Shown here piece by piece: positions 1 through 6,465 of a stretch of DNA of 8,458 nt. The notes beneath the pieces are model-generated. The model was not told the DNA's origin. It saw only the letters and a program-made list of their open reading frames with translations, and ran no database searches. Made by a program: the position numbers and the translations under genes. The stretch spans positions 1 through 8,458 of the forward strand of contig CALPIW020000053.1 of NCBI GenBank assembly GCA_943323725.2, in the 5' to 3' direction. Numbering within the stretch: position 1 is the first letter of the stretch; every line of letters begins with the position of its first letter. The DNA comes from Polynucleobacter meluiroseus (GTDB taxonomy: Bacteria > Verrucomicrobiota > Verrucomicrobiia > Opitutales > UBA953).

Positions 1-1
1 G

Positions 2-220
2 GGCGACGGCTACGGCCATCTCCTCGTCGCGGCGGGCCGTGCGCACGTCGTGGCCGATCCAATCATGAATCCGTGGGACCTCGTCCCCGTGCTGCCCGTC
101 CTGCGTGGCGCCGGCGCGGTCGTGACCTCCTGGGAAGGCGGCGATCCCGTCAAGGCCGGCAACATCATCGCCGCGGCGCCGAAGCTGCACGCGGAAGTGA
201 TGCGGACGCTGCGCGACTGA
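2..220 (+). CDS. hisN: Inositol-monophosphatase-family enzyme, probable HisN-type histidinol-phosphatase (C-terminal part)
   Basis: This is the last 72 codons of a gene whose 5' part lies outside the window; the frame opens at base 2 and ends at TGA 218-220. The visible start, GDGYGH followed by LLVAAGRAHVV, and the later NPWDLVPVLPVLRGAGAV block match the C-terminal half of inositol-monophosphatase-fold enzymes. There the W-D pair (W25-D26 of the fragment) supplies a metal-binding aspartate, and the GAG region precedes a T-x-W-E-G loop. Members use Mg2+ to hydrolyse small phosphomonoesters such as inositol phosphate, histidinol phosphate or 3'-phosphoadenosine phosphate. The WDLVPVLPV form and the convergent hisD neighbour point to the histidinol-phosphatase branch, which makes histidinol, the substrate of HisD. 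The family call is firm. The HisN substrate is inference, because the N-terminal catalytic motifs are not visible. Confidence 0.72.
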   Translation, partial: GDGYGHLLVAAGRAHVVADPIMNPWDLVPVLPVLRGAGAVVTSWEGGDPVKAGNIIAAAPKLHAEVMRTLRD

Positions 221-231
221 GCGCGGCTCAG
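217..231. repeat. Perfect 6-bp inverted repeat across the hisN/hisD convergent stops
   Basis: CTGAGC (217-222) and GCTCAG (226-231) form a perfect 6-bp stem around a 3-base GCG loop. The left arm contains the TGA stop of the plus-strand gene (218-220). The right arm contains the complement of the hisD TGA (228-230). The two convergent genes are separated by only 7 bases, so transcripts from both sides would carry this hairpin at their ends. No run of T follows on either strand, so it is not a standard intrinsic terminator. It may aid 3'-end formation or be a chance product of mirrored stop codons. Confidence 0.4.
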
Positions 232-1520
232 AGCCGGACCTTCAGCGAGCGCCCGTGGGCGTCGAGGTTCTCCATGCGGGCGAACGCGTCGACCACGCCG
301 GCCGCCTTCTTGAGCGAGGCCGGGGAGTATTCCACGAGGCTCGTGCGGCGGAGGAAGTCGGCGACGCGCAGGCCGCTGAAGAAACGTCCCGTACCGCCGG
401 TCGGCAGCGTGTGGCTCGGACCGGCCGTGAAATCGCCGAGCACCGTGGGCGTGTGGTGGCCGAGGAGGATGGCGCCGGCGGTGGTGATGCGGGCGGACAG
501 CGCCTTCAGCTTGGCCGGGGCGACCATCAGTTCGAGGTGTTCCGGGGCGACGAGGTTGGCCGCTTCGGCCGCGTCCTCGATCTTCGGGACCAGGATGGCG
601 CAGACCTTGGCGTCGAGCGCCTTGCGGATCTTCTCGCCGTGCGTGAGGGAAGCGGACTGCGCTCGGGCGGCCGCGAGGCACTGCTTCGCGAAGGCTTCGC
701 TTTCCGTGACCAGGTAGAGCTTCTCCTTGCCGCTGCCGTGTTCGGCCTGGGCGCAGAGGTCGGCCGCGACCCATTCCGGGCGCGCGGTGCGGTCGGCGAT
801 GATCATCACTTCGCTCGGGCCGGGGAGGAGGTCCACGCCGACGAGACCGAAGACCTGGCGCTTCGCCTCGGTCACGAACGTGTTGCCCGGGCCGAAGATC
901 TTGTCGACCGGCGCGATGGTGCGCGTGCCGAGGGCCATCGCCGCGACGGCTTGGGCGCCGCCGACCGCGTACACTTCCGTGACGCCGCAGAGGTAGAGCG
1001 CGGCGAGGATGTCCGGGTTGATCTTGCCGTCCGGTCCGGGCGGCGTGCAGGCGCAGAGTTCGGGGACGCCGGCGACCTTCGCGGGCAGCGCGGTCATCAG
1101 GACCGTCGACACGAGGGGCACTTGGCCGCCGGGGATATAGAGGCCGCAGCGACGGATCGCGTGGTGGCGTTCGCCGACCGTGGCGCCGTGCGGGTTCTGC
1201 GCCGTCCAGCCTTGGGGCAGCGTGCGCGTGTGGAAGGCCGTGACGCACTTCGCCGCTTCGTCGAAAGCTTTCTTCTTCGCCGGCGCGAAACCGGCGGCCG
1301 CGCGGCGGAGTTCCGCGAGCGGGATGCGCTGGCGCGCGGCGGTAAGTTTGGCGCGGTCGAACTTCGCCGTGTAGGCGAGCACCGCGGCGTCGCCGCGGCG
1401 TTTCACGTCGGCGATGATGCCGGCCACCGCGTCGCGGACGTCGGGGGAGGCTTCGCCCGTGCCGACGAAGGCGCCGAGTTTGGCGCGGAAGTCTTTGGCG
1501 CGGAGGCGGAGGAAGGTCAT
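228..1520 (-). CDS. hisD: Histidinol dehydrogenase
   Basis: A complete 430-residue protein, the usual length for HisD. The enzyme oxidises L-histidinol to L-histidinal and then to L-histidine with two NAD+, the last two steps of histidine biosynthesis in the cytoplasm. The family signature lies near residues 209-238: FGPGNTFVTEAKRQVFG, then a VDLLPGPSE stretch. By alignment with the known enzyme, zinc ligands are Q258 and H261 (in AQAEHG), D363 (GDFTAGPSH) and H422 (near the C terminus, DAHGRS). E327-H328 in APEHLEL is the catalytic acid/base pair, and all are present. The ATG at 1518-1520 lies 4 bases after the stop of the LolA-like gene, so the two are probably co-transcribed and translationally coupled. 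No Shine-Dalgarno motif precedes it; the leader is pyrimidine-rich. It is the last gene of the minus-strand run. Confidence 0.97.
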   Translation of the reverse strand: MTFLRLRAKDFRAKLGAFVGTGEASPDVRDAVAGIIADVKRRGDAAVLAYTAKFDRAKLTAARQRIPLAELRRAAAGFAPAKKKAFDEAAKCVTAFHTRTLPQGWTAQNPHGATVGERHHAIRRCGLYIPGGQVPLVSTVLMTALPAKVAGVPELCACTPPGPDGKINPDILAALYLCGVTEVYAVGGAQAVAAMALGTRTIAPVDKIFGPGNTFVTEAKRQVFGLVGVDLLPGPSEVMIIADRTARPEWVAADLCAQAEHGSGKEKLYLVTESEAFAKQCLAAARAQSASLTHGEKIRKALDAKVCAILVPKIEDAAEAANLVAPEHLELMVAPAKLKALSARITTAGAILLGHHTPTVLGDFTAGPSHTLPTGGTGRFFSGLRVADFLRRTSLVEYSPASLKKAAGVVDAFARMENLDAHGRSLKVRL

Positions 1521-1524
1521 GGGC

Positions 1525-2283
1525 TCAGAAGGAAGGGAAATCGAAAAGCCCCGGGGTCAAGGCCGGGTTCACCTTGACCTCGTCGTAGGTCACTTCGCCG
1601 GACTTCTTGCCGTCGACGTAGATCGTCTCCTTGGCCGGGAAGCTGACACCGTCGACCTTCGCCAGCGACTCGACCTGCTGGCGCTGCAGTTCGCCCTTGG
1701 GGGTGGCTTGGTCGGACGCCACGAGCACGAAGCTGGTGGCGTCGAAGTGGCGCGTGATCCGCAGGCCGCTGCCGTAGGCGTATTCGATCGCGTGGGTCTT
1801 GCGGCCGGCGATTTCGGACGGGCCGCGGTAGGTCGCCGTGCCGAGTCCGGCCGGCGGCGCGGCGAAGAAGGCGAGGTCGTCGAGAGCCATGTCCCGGAGC
1901 TTCTTGAATTCCTCGTAGGGTACCGGGCGGATGGAGCGAGGGGAGAGGGCGTCGGCCTTGGAGCTCGTCCAGCCTTCGAGGCGGCCGGCGCAGACGGCGG
2001 CTTCGGTGCCGCGGTCGCGGTCGGCGGTGCTCTGCAGGCGGTAGCCGCCGGCGGCGAGGGTCAGCGTGGTCGCGTTGAGCGGCCGGCTCTTCTCGTCGTA
2101 GGCCGTGAAGACCAGCCGGAGGGACTTCACCTTGTCCAGGTCGGCCGGGTCGGCGGCGAGGGCCGCGCGCGCCTTGGCGATGATCGTCGTCGCCGTCAGG
2201 GGCGGGTCTTCGGCCGCGAGCAGGCCGGTCGCGGCGAGCAGAAGCGTCGCCACCAGCGCGGCGTATCGGCGGAACAGGACCAT
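1525..2283 (-). CDS. Exported LolA-like protein of unknown function
   Basis: A 252-residue protein I cannot name. Residues 1-24 form a clear signal peptide: R5-R6, then a hydrophobic core (ALVATLLLAATGLLA), with likely cleavage after A23 or A24. There is no lipobox cysteine, so a soluble periplasmic protein is expected. The rest alternates short hydrophobic and polar stretches, as in a beta-sheet. It ends with an FPAKETIYVDGKK strand (215-227) and a final VKVNPALTPGLFDFP (237-250). That ending, a strand followed by 'vNp.l....F..P', is characteristic of the LolA/LolB/MucB-like fold, whose members bind lipids or lipoproteins in the periplasm. The fold assignment comes from pattern, not a search, and lipoprotein transport is not shown. 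The gene sits between hisA (70 bases upstream) and hisD (4 bases downstream) in the same direction. The only cysteine after the signal peptide is C98. Confidence 0.7.
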   Translation of the reverse strand: MVLFRRYAALVATLLLAATGLLAAEDPPLTATTIIAKARAALAADPADLDKVKSLRLVFTAYDEKSRPLNATTLTLAAGGYRLQSTADRDRGTEAAVCAGRLEGWTSSKADALSPRSIRPVPYEEFKKLRDMALDDLAFFAAPPAGLGTATYRGPSEIAGRKTHAIEYAYGSGLRITRHFDATSFVLVASDQATPKGELQRQQVESLAKVDGVSFPAKETIYVDGKKSGEVTYDEVKVNPALTPGLFDFPSF

Positions 2284-2353
2284 GGGAGGCCGATGTTGGG
2301 CGGGGGTGCCTGCTTGGCAAGCATCAGGAGGGGCGCCGCCCGCTCCGGACGGT
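2284..2353 (-). other. hisA to LolA-like intergenic spacer with a short palindrome
   Basis: One of the longer gaps in the minus-strand run (70 bases). It contains a perfect 13-base inverted repeat, TGCTTG-G-CAAGCA at 2311-2323, and a GC-rich stretch with the palindrome GGCGCC at 2332-2337. Neither is followed by a T-run on the minus strand. I see no convincing -35/-10 pair, and the bases just before the ATG are CCTCCC rather than a ribosome-binding site. The palindrome could be a protein-binding site, a processing hairpin or chance. Confidence 0.3.
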
Positions 2354-3085
2354 TCAGCGTTCGCCCGTGGCCTTGAGCAATCCCGCCACGTCGCAACGGC
2401 CTTCGTAGAGGGCCTTGCCGACGATCGCGCCGACGAGATTCGGGTAGGCCTTGGCCATCTCGGCGAGGCGCGCCACGTCTTCGACGCCGGATACGCCGCC
2501 GGAGGCGATCACGCCGCAGGGGCAGGCCTTGAGCACTTCCTCGAGGGATTTCCAGTTCGGACCCGTGAGCATGCCGTCCGTGGCGATGTCGGTGTAGATC
2601 ACCGTCGAGACGCCGAGTTCGCCGGCTTCCTGGGCGAACTCCGTCGCCTTGAGGGCCGTCACGGCCGTCCAGCCTTTGACGGCCACCAGTCCGTCCTTGG
2701 CGTCGATGCCGACCGCGAGGCGCGGGCCATGGGACTTCGCCATCTCGCGGAGGAAAGCGGGGTCGGTCGCGGCGCGCGTGCCGATGACGACGCGGCTGGC
2801 GCCGGCTTCGTAGGCGGCTTCGGCCGTCGCGCGGTCGCGCATGCCGCCGCCGAACTGGATCTGCGGGCCGAGGGCGGCGATGCGCTTCAGGACCGGGAGG
2901 TTGAGCGGCGCGCCGCCGAAGGCGCCGTCGAGGTCGACGACGTGGATCCACGACGTGCCCGCCTGGGCGAAGACGATGGCCGGTTCGACCGGGTCCTTAT
3001 AGTAGTCGGTGCGGGCGTCGTCACGGCCTTGGCTGAGGCGGACGCAGCGACCGCCGCGGATATCGATGGCCGGATAGGCGAGCAT
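2354..3085 (-). CDS. hisA: HisA, ProFAR isomerase (1-(5-phosphoribosyl)-5-[(5-phosphoribosylamino)methylideneamino]imidazole-4-carboxamide isomerase)
   Basis: A complete 243-residue (beta/alpha)8 barrel of normal HisA length. It catalyses the Amadori rearrangement of ProFAR to PRFAR, the fourth step of histidine biosynthesis. The N-terminal YPAIDIRGGRCVRLSQG carries the catalytic base D8. D128, in the VGIDAKDG strand, aligns with the second catalytic aspartate, and TDIATDGMLTGPN (165-177) is the next barrel-loop signature. Phosphate-binding loops are GASRVVIGTRA (95-105) and IASGGVSG (193-200). HisA rather than HisF is indicated by the AIDIRGG start and the KGWT segment after the D128 strand. 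The ATG at 3083-3085 starts 5 bases after the clpX stop, which suggests co-transcription with clpX. CCTCC, the complement of a Shine-Dalgarno core, lies directly before it. Confidence 0.96.
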   Translation of the reverse strand: MLAYPAIDIRGGRCVRLSQGRDDARTDYYKDPVEPAIVFAQAGTSWIHVVDLDGAFGGAPLNLPVLKRIAALGPQIQFGGGMRDRATAEAAYEAGASRVVIGTRAATDPAFLREMAKSHGPRLAVGIDAKDGLVAVKGWTAVTALKATEFAQEAGELGVSTVIYTDIATDGMLTGPNWKSLEEVLKACPCGVIASGGVSGVEDVARLAEMAKAYPNLVGAIVGKALYEGRCDVAGLLKATGER

Positions 3086-3090
3086 GGAGG

Positions 3091-4410
3091 TCAGGAAGCT
3101 TTCTTCTTCGCCGCCGCCACCGTGACCGGCTGCTCGCCGCGGATGGCTTCGGCCGTCACCGTGAACTTCGAGCCGGGAGCGGCTTCGGGCAGCGCGTACA
3201 TCGTGTCGAGCAGCACGCCTTCGAGGACGGAGCGGAGGCCGCGGGCGCCGGTGCCGAGGGCCAGCGCCTTGTCGGCGGCGGCTTCGAGGGCTTCGCGCGT
3301 GAATTCGAGGGACATGCCCGAGAGGGCGAAGAGCTTGCGGTACTGCTTCGTCGCGGCGTTACGCGGTTCGGTCAGGATGCGGATGAGCGCCTCGCGGTCG
3401 AGCGGCTCGAGGACGGAGATGACCGGCAGGCGGCCGACGAACTCCGGGATCATCCCGAAGGAGAAGAGATCTTCCGGCTGGAGACCGGCGACGATCTGTT
3501 CGGCCGAGAGGGAAGGGGCGTCGTTGCGCGGAGGGACGAAGCCGAGGGACTTCGCGCCGCCGCGGCGAGCGATGATGCGGTCGAGGCCCGCGAAGGCGCC
3601 GCCGCAGATGAAGAGGATGTCCGCCGTGTCGACGCGGATGCACTGCTGCTCCGGGTGCTTGCGACCGCCGGCGGGCGGGACGTTGCAGACCGTGCCCTCG
3701 AGGAGCTTCAAGAGCGCCTGCTGGACGCCTTCGCCCGAGACGTCGCGGGTGATGGAGGCTGAGTCGGACTTGCGGCCGATCTTGTCGATCTCGTCGATGA
3801 AGACGATGCCGCGCTGGGCGCGTTCGACGTCCATGTCGGCGGACTGCAGGAGGCGGAGGATGACCGTCTCGACGTCGTCGCCGACGTAGCCGGCTTCCGT
3901 GAGGGTCGTCGCGTCGGCGATCGCGAACGGCACGTCGAGCATGCGCGCGAGCGAGCGGGCGAGGAGCGTCTTGCCCGTGCCCGTCGGACCGATCAGCAGC
4001 ACGTTGCTCTTGTCGAGCTCGACGTCGGCGAGGTCGCCGGCCTGGTCGGCGGTCGCCGGCTTCTGGCGGTCGTTGAGGCGCTTGTAGTGATTGAAGACCG
4101 CGACCGAGAGGACCTTCTTCGCGTGGGCCTGGCCGATGACGTGGGCGTCGAGCTCGAGGCGCAGCTGCGTGGGCGGGATCAGCTTGATCGGCGCCAGCGG
4201 GAGCTTGGCCGGGGCTTCCTGCATCGCGGGGCCGCCGGCGGCGGACGCGGCCGGCTTGCCGTCGCGGGTCTTCTCGCGGTCGAGGAGGCGGCCGCAGGTG
4301 CTCACGCAGGCGTCGCAGATGCCGACACCGCCGGGTCCGGCGATGAGTTTGCCGGCCTGCGCGGCGGGCTTGCCGCAGAAGGAGCAGCTCTCGGCGCGAT
4401 CGCCGGCCAT
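3091..4410 (-). CDS. clpX: ATP-dependent Clp protease ATP-binding subunit ClpX
   Basis: A complete 439-residue AAA+ unfoldase, close to the usual length. Hexameric ClpX recognises tagged substrates, unfolds them with ATP and threads them into ClpP. The N-terminal zinc-binding domain has C9, C12, C32 and C35. Next come Walker A GPTGTGKT (141-148), pore loop 1 GYVG (174-177), Walker B IVFIDE (202-207), the RKH pore-entrance loop (250-252) and sensor 2 in GARGLRS (388-394). The ClpP-docking loop reads LGF (289-291) where E. coli has IGF, a conservative change compatible with ClpP binding. The linker after the zinc domain (about 50-75) is rich in Ala and Pro. The start ATG follows the clpP stop by 4 bases, the standard clpP-clpX operon order. 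Confidence 0.98.
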   Translation of the reverse strand: MAGDRAESCSFCGKPAAQAGKLIAGPGGVGICDACVSTCGRLLDREKTRDGKPAASAAGGPAMQEAPAKLPLAPIKLIPPTQLRLELDAHVIGQAHAKKVLSVAVFNHYKRLNDRQKPATADQAGDLADVELDKSNVLLIGPTGTGKTLLARSLARMLDVPFAIADATTLTEAGYVGDDVETVILRLLQSADMDVERAQRGIVFIDEIDKIGRKSDSASITRDVSGEGVQQALLKLLEGTVCNVPPAGGRKHPEQQCIRVDTADILFICGGAFAGLDRIIARRGGAKSLGFVPPRNDAPSLSAEQIVAGLQPEDLFSFGMIPEFVGRLPVISVLEPLDREALIRILTEPRNAATKQYRKLFALSGMSLEFTREALEAAADKALALGTGARGLRSVLEGVLLDTMYALPEAAPGSKFTVTAEAIRGEQPVTVAAAKKKAS

Positions 4411-4414
4411 CGGC

Positions 4415-5011
4415 TTAGGCGCGGCCCGACTTGGGCGCCACGACGTGGTCGACGAGGCCGTAGGCCTTCGCCTGTTCGGCCGTCATGTAGAAGTCGCGGT
4501 CGGAATCGCGCATCAGGTCCTCGGGCGTCTTGCCGCTGTGCTTGGCGAGGACGTGGTTGAGCGTGTCGCGCCAGCGGAGGATCTCCTTCGCGGCGATCGA
4601 GATGTCGGACGTCTGGCCGCCCGCGCCGCCGCTCGGCTGGTGGATCATCACGCGGCAGTTCGGGAGCGCGTGGCGCTTGCCCTTGGTGCCGGCGGCGAGG
4701 AGGACGGTGGCCATGCTGGCCGAGAGGCCGATGCAGTAGGTGTTCACCTCGCACGTGAGGAAGTTCATCGTGTCGTAGATCGCCATGCCCGCGGTGATCG
4801 AGCCGCCCGGGGAGTTGATGTAGATCGAGATGTCCTTCTTCGGGTCCTCCATCTGCAGGAAGAGCAGCTGGGCGATGACCGCGTTGGCCACGTCATCATA
4901 GATCGGCGAGCCGATGAAGATGATGCGGTCCTTGAGCAGGCGGCTGTAGATGTCCCAGGCTCGCTCGCCGCGGGCGTCGCGTTCGACGACGTTAGGAATG
5001 ATGTAGGACAT
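4415..5011 (-). CDS. clpP: ATP-dependent Clp protease proteolytic subunit ClpP
   Basis: A complete 198-residue serine protease. ClpP forms a double-heptamer chamber that degrades proteins fed in by ClpX. The catalytic triad is visible: S99 in LSASMA, H124 in VMIHQP and D173 in DRDFYMTAEQA, with the spacing of E. coli S97-H122-D171. The oxyanion-side SPGGS is at 67-71. The protein starts MSYIIPNVVE, which aligns almost directly with the mature N terminus of other ClpPs. There is therefore little or no propeptide, as in Bacillus and unlike E. coli. It lies 45 bases after tig and 4 bases before clpX. A CACCACC leader replaces any Shine-Dalgarno sequence. Confidence 0.98.
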   Translation of the reverse strand: MSYIIPNVVERDARGERAWDIYSRLLKDRIIFIGSPIYDDVANAVIAQLLFLQMEDPKKDISIYINSPGGSITAGMAIYDTMNFLTCEVNTYCIGLSASMATVLLAAGTKGKRHALPNCRVMIHQPSGGAGGQTSDISIAAKEILRWRDTLNHVLAKHSGKTPEDLMRDSDRDFYMTAEQAKAYGLVDHVVAPKSGRA

Positions 5012-5031
5012 GGTGGTGCGAGAAGGACTGT

Positions 5032-5044
5032 GCCCGGAACGGGC
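5032..5044 (-). other. Short GC hairpin in the tig-clpP spacer
   Basis: Within the 45-base spacer 5012-5056, GCCCG (5032-5036) and CGGGC (5040-5044) form a perfect 5-bp stem with a 3-base loop. On the minus-strand transcript it falls 12 bases after the tig stop and 20 bases before the clpP start. There is no T-run after it, so a full intrinsic terminator is not supported. It could be a partial attenuator, an RNA-processing or 3'-stabilising hairpin, or chance in GC-rich DNA. Confidence 0.3.
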
Positions 5045-5056
5045 GAAATCTCAACC

Positions 5057-6346
5057 TCAGGCGGCGACTCCGCCGGCGAGGACGGCGTCGAGGGCCTTGT
5101 TGAGGAGGGCGTCGCGGCGGAGTTCGGCGAGGCGCTGGCGGTCCTTGACCAGCTTTTCGGGCTGGGTCTGGCTGGCCTGGGCGGCCTGCATGATCGCGGA
5201 ACCGAGCTCTTCGCGGGACACCTCGAGCTTCAGCTCTTCGGCGATGCGGGAGAGGACGAACTGGGCGCGGACGCGGAGGGCGGCGGCCTTCTTGGCTTCG
5301 GCGAGGATGTCGTCGCGCTGGGTCTCGAGCTCTTCGGGCTTGGTGCCGCTGCGCAGGCGCATCTCGGCGTACTGGTAGAAGAGGCCCTGGGCGACGGACA
5401 TGACGGCGGATTCCGGCAGGGGGAATTCCTGGCCGGCGAGGAGGGCGTCGACGGCCTTTTCGCGGCGGGCGGTCTCGGCGGCCTGCTTCTTGGAGCCTTC
5501 GATGCCCTTGCGGAGCTGGTCGCGGAGGTCGGCTTCGTCCTTCACGCCGACGGCCTTGCAGAAGGCTTCGTCGACCTTCGGGATCTCCTTGCGGCGGACT
5601 TCGCTCGCGGTGATCGCGTAGCTGACCTTCTTGCCGCGGAGGGCTTCGCGCTCATGCGTGGCGGGAAAGACGTACTCGGCCTGGGCGGTGCCGTTGGCCT
5701 TGAGGCCGATCACGGCCTGGGCGATGGCGGGGACGGCGACGGCGGCGCCTTCGGCCCCGGCTTCTTCCCAGGTGGATTCGGCGCTGCCGTAGGACTTGGC
5801 CTCGGCGTCGAGCTCGCTGACGGGCTTGCCGTCGACGGTGCCGACGTAGCCGATGCGGACGTAATCACCCTTGGCGGCGGCGTCTTCGGTCTTCTCGTAG
5901 CGGGCGCGCTGCTCGAGGATCTTCTGGAGGTGCTGGTCGATGTCGGCTTCGGCGACGGTCACTTCTTCGACCGGGACCTTGACGGCCTTCCAGTCGGGGG
6001 TCTTGAAGTCAGGGACGACGTCGACTTCGTAGCGGAAGACCGCGTCGGCGCCGGAGCCGGCTTCCTTCTGGACGTCGGCGACGGTGTAGATGGTGAAGGA
6101 CTTCTCCTGCTGGATGCGTTCGTAACCCTGGGAGAGGAGGCGCTGGCTGACTTCGTCGGCGATCTGCTTGGCGTACTTCTGACGCACCACGGCTTCCGGA
6201 GCCTTGCCCGGACGGAAGCCGGGGAGGGCGGCCTCGCGGGAGAAGCCCTTGACGACTTCCTTCTCGGCGGCGGCGACGGTCGCGGCGGGGACCGTCACGG
6301 TGACGGAGCGGCGGGTCGGGTTAGTTTCTTGGATTTTGATGTCCAT
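5057..6346 (-). CDS. tig: Trigger factor, ribosome-associated chaperone
   Basis: A complete 429-residue protein, the normal size for trigger factor. It docks at the ribosomal exit tunnel and shields nascent chains. The N-terminal ribosome-binding domain (about 1-115) carries the signature GFRPGKAP at 43-50, exactly where E. coli has GFRKGKVP. A prolyl-isomerase-like domain follows (about 155-250, KGDYVRIGYVGTVDGKPV onward), then the mostly helical, charged C-terminal substrate-binding domain (about 255-429). In the middle domain, the segment equivalent to the family's IPGFE.GI is VPAIAQAVIGL (205-215), which lacks the phenylalanine; isomerase activity may be weak or lost. It heads the tig-clpP-clpX cluster. 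No Shine-Dalgarno is seen; TTTATACATACC precedes the ATG. An ATG at 6344-6346 is the best start because the beta-strand MDIKIQE begins there. Confidence 0.95.
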   Translation of the reverse strand: MDIKIQETNPTRRSVTVTVPAATVAAAEKEVVKGFSREAALPGFRPGKAPEAVVRQKYAKQIADEVSQRLLSQGYERIQQEKSFTIYTVADVQKEAGSGADAVFRYEVDVVPDFKTPDWKAVKVPVEEVTVAEADIDQHLQKILEQRARYEKTEDAAAKGDYVRIGYVGTVDGKPVSELDAEAKSYGSAESTWEEAGAEGAAVAVPAIAQAVIGLKANGTAQAEYVFPATHEREALRGKKVSYAITASEVRRKEIPKVDEAFCKAVGVKDEADLRDQLRKGIEGSKKQAAETARREKAVDALLAGQEFPLPESAVMSVAQGLFYQYAEMRLRSGTKPEELETQRDDILAEAKKAAALRVRAQFVLSRIAEELKLEVSREELGSAIMQAAQASQTQPEKLVKDRQRLAELRRDALLNKALDAVLAGGVAA

Positions 6347-6449
6347 GGTATGTATAAAGGGAGGGAGGCCCCCGGTCGGTGGTCGTCGCGGGGGGAAGGG
6401 CCGAGCAAATAGAACTACCCCCCACGGTCAACAGCGGAGGCGGGCCTTT
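6347..6449 (-). promoter_or_regulatory. coaD-tig spacer with possible weak promoter elements for tig
   Basis: This 103-base spacer is the most likely place for the tig-clp promoter. Read on the minus strand, it holds TTGACC (6431-6426), a good -35 match. The best downstream hexamer at usable spacing (16 bases) is only TTTGCT (6409-6404), so the pair is weak. A better -10-like hexamer, TATACA (6356-6351), lies only 4 bases before the tig ATG and has no good -35 partner. If used, it would start the transcript at or near the ATG. The rest is G/C-rich. Placement of a promoter here is inference from gene spacing and these partial motifs. Confidence 0.3.
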
Positions 6450-6465
6450 TCAGGCCTTTTCCGCC
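6439..6465 (-). repeat. Hairpin and direct repeat over the coaD stop codon
   Basis: GGCGG (6439-6443) and CCGCC (6461-6465) can pair around a 17-base loop spanning the coaD stop. Inside the loop, two GGCC blocks (6443-6446 and 6453-6456) can form an alternative inner stem. The octamer GGCCTTTT also occurs twice with a 10-base period (6443-6450 and 6453-6460), so the coaD tail encodes a small direct repeat. The minus-strand transcript has A-runs, not U-runs, here, so this is not a standard terminator for coaD. Confidence 0.3.

Noticed and set aside
289..291. Considered whether the LGF (instead of IGF) docking loop of ClpX, at residues 289-291 of that protein, signals loss of ClpP binding (coordinates here are residues of ClpX, not bases)
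   Set aside because: Leu for Ile is conservative, the flanking sequence aligns, and clpP lies directly upstream with an intact triad.
255..1577. Plus-strand open frame (440 codons) antisense to hisD
   Set aside because: It covers hisD, whose catalytic residues are all intact; the antisense translation is Arg/Glu/Gly-rich with no recognisable domain.
2311..2323. TGCTTG-G-CAAGCA as an intrinsic terminator after hisA
   Set aside because: The stem is only 6 bp and there is no U-run on the minus-strand transcript; kept only as a palindrome of unknown role.
2105..3889. Long plus-strand open frame (about 590 codons) antisense to hisA and clpX
   Set aside because: Arg/Ala-rich low-information translation opposite two well-conserved genes; a shadow of codon bias.
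4091..6412. Very long plus-strand open frame (about 770 codons) antisense to clpP, tig and the start of clpX
   Set aside because: It is rich in Gly, Ala, Asp, Leu and Val in the way expected from reading GC-rich genes backwards, matches no family I know, and the minus strand encodes three unmistakable conserved proteins there.
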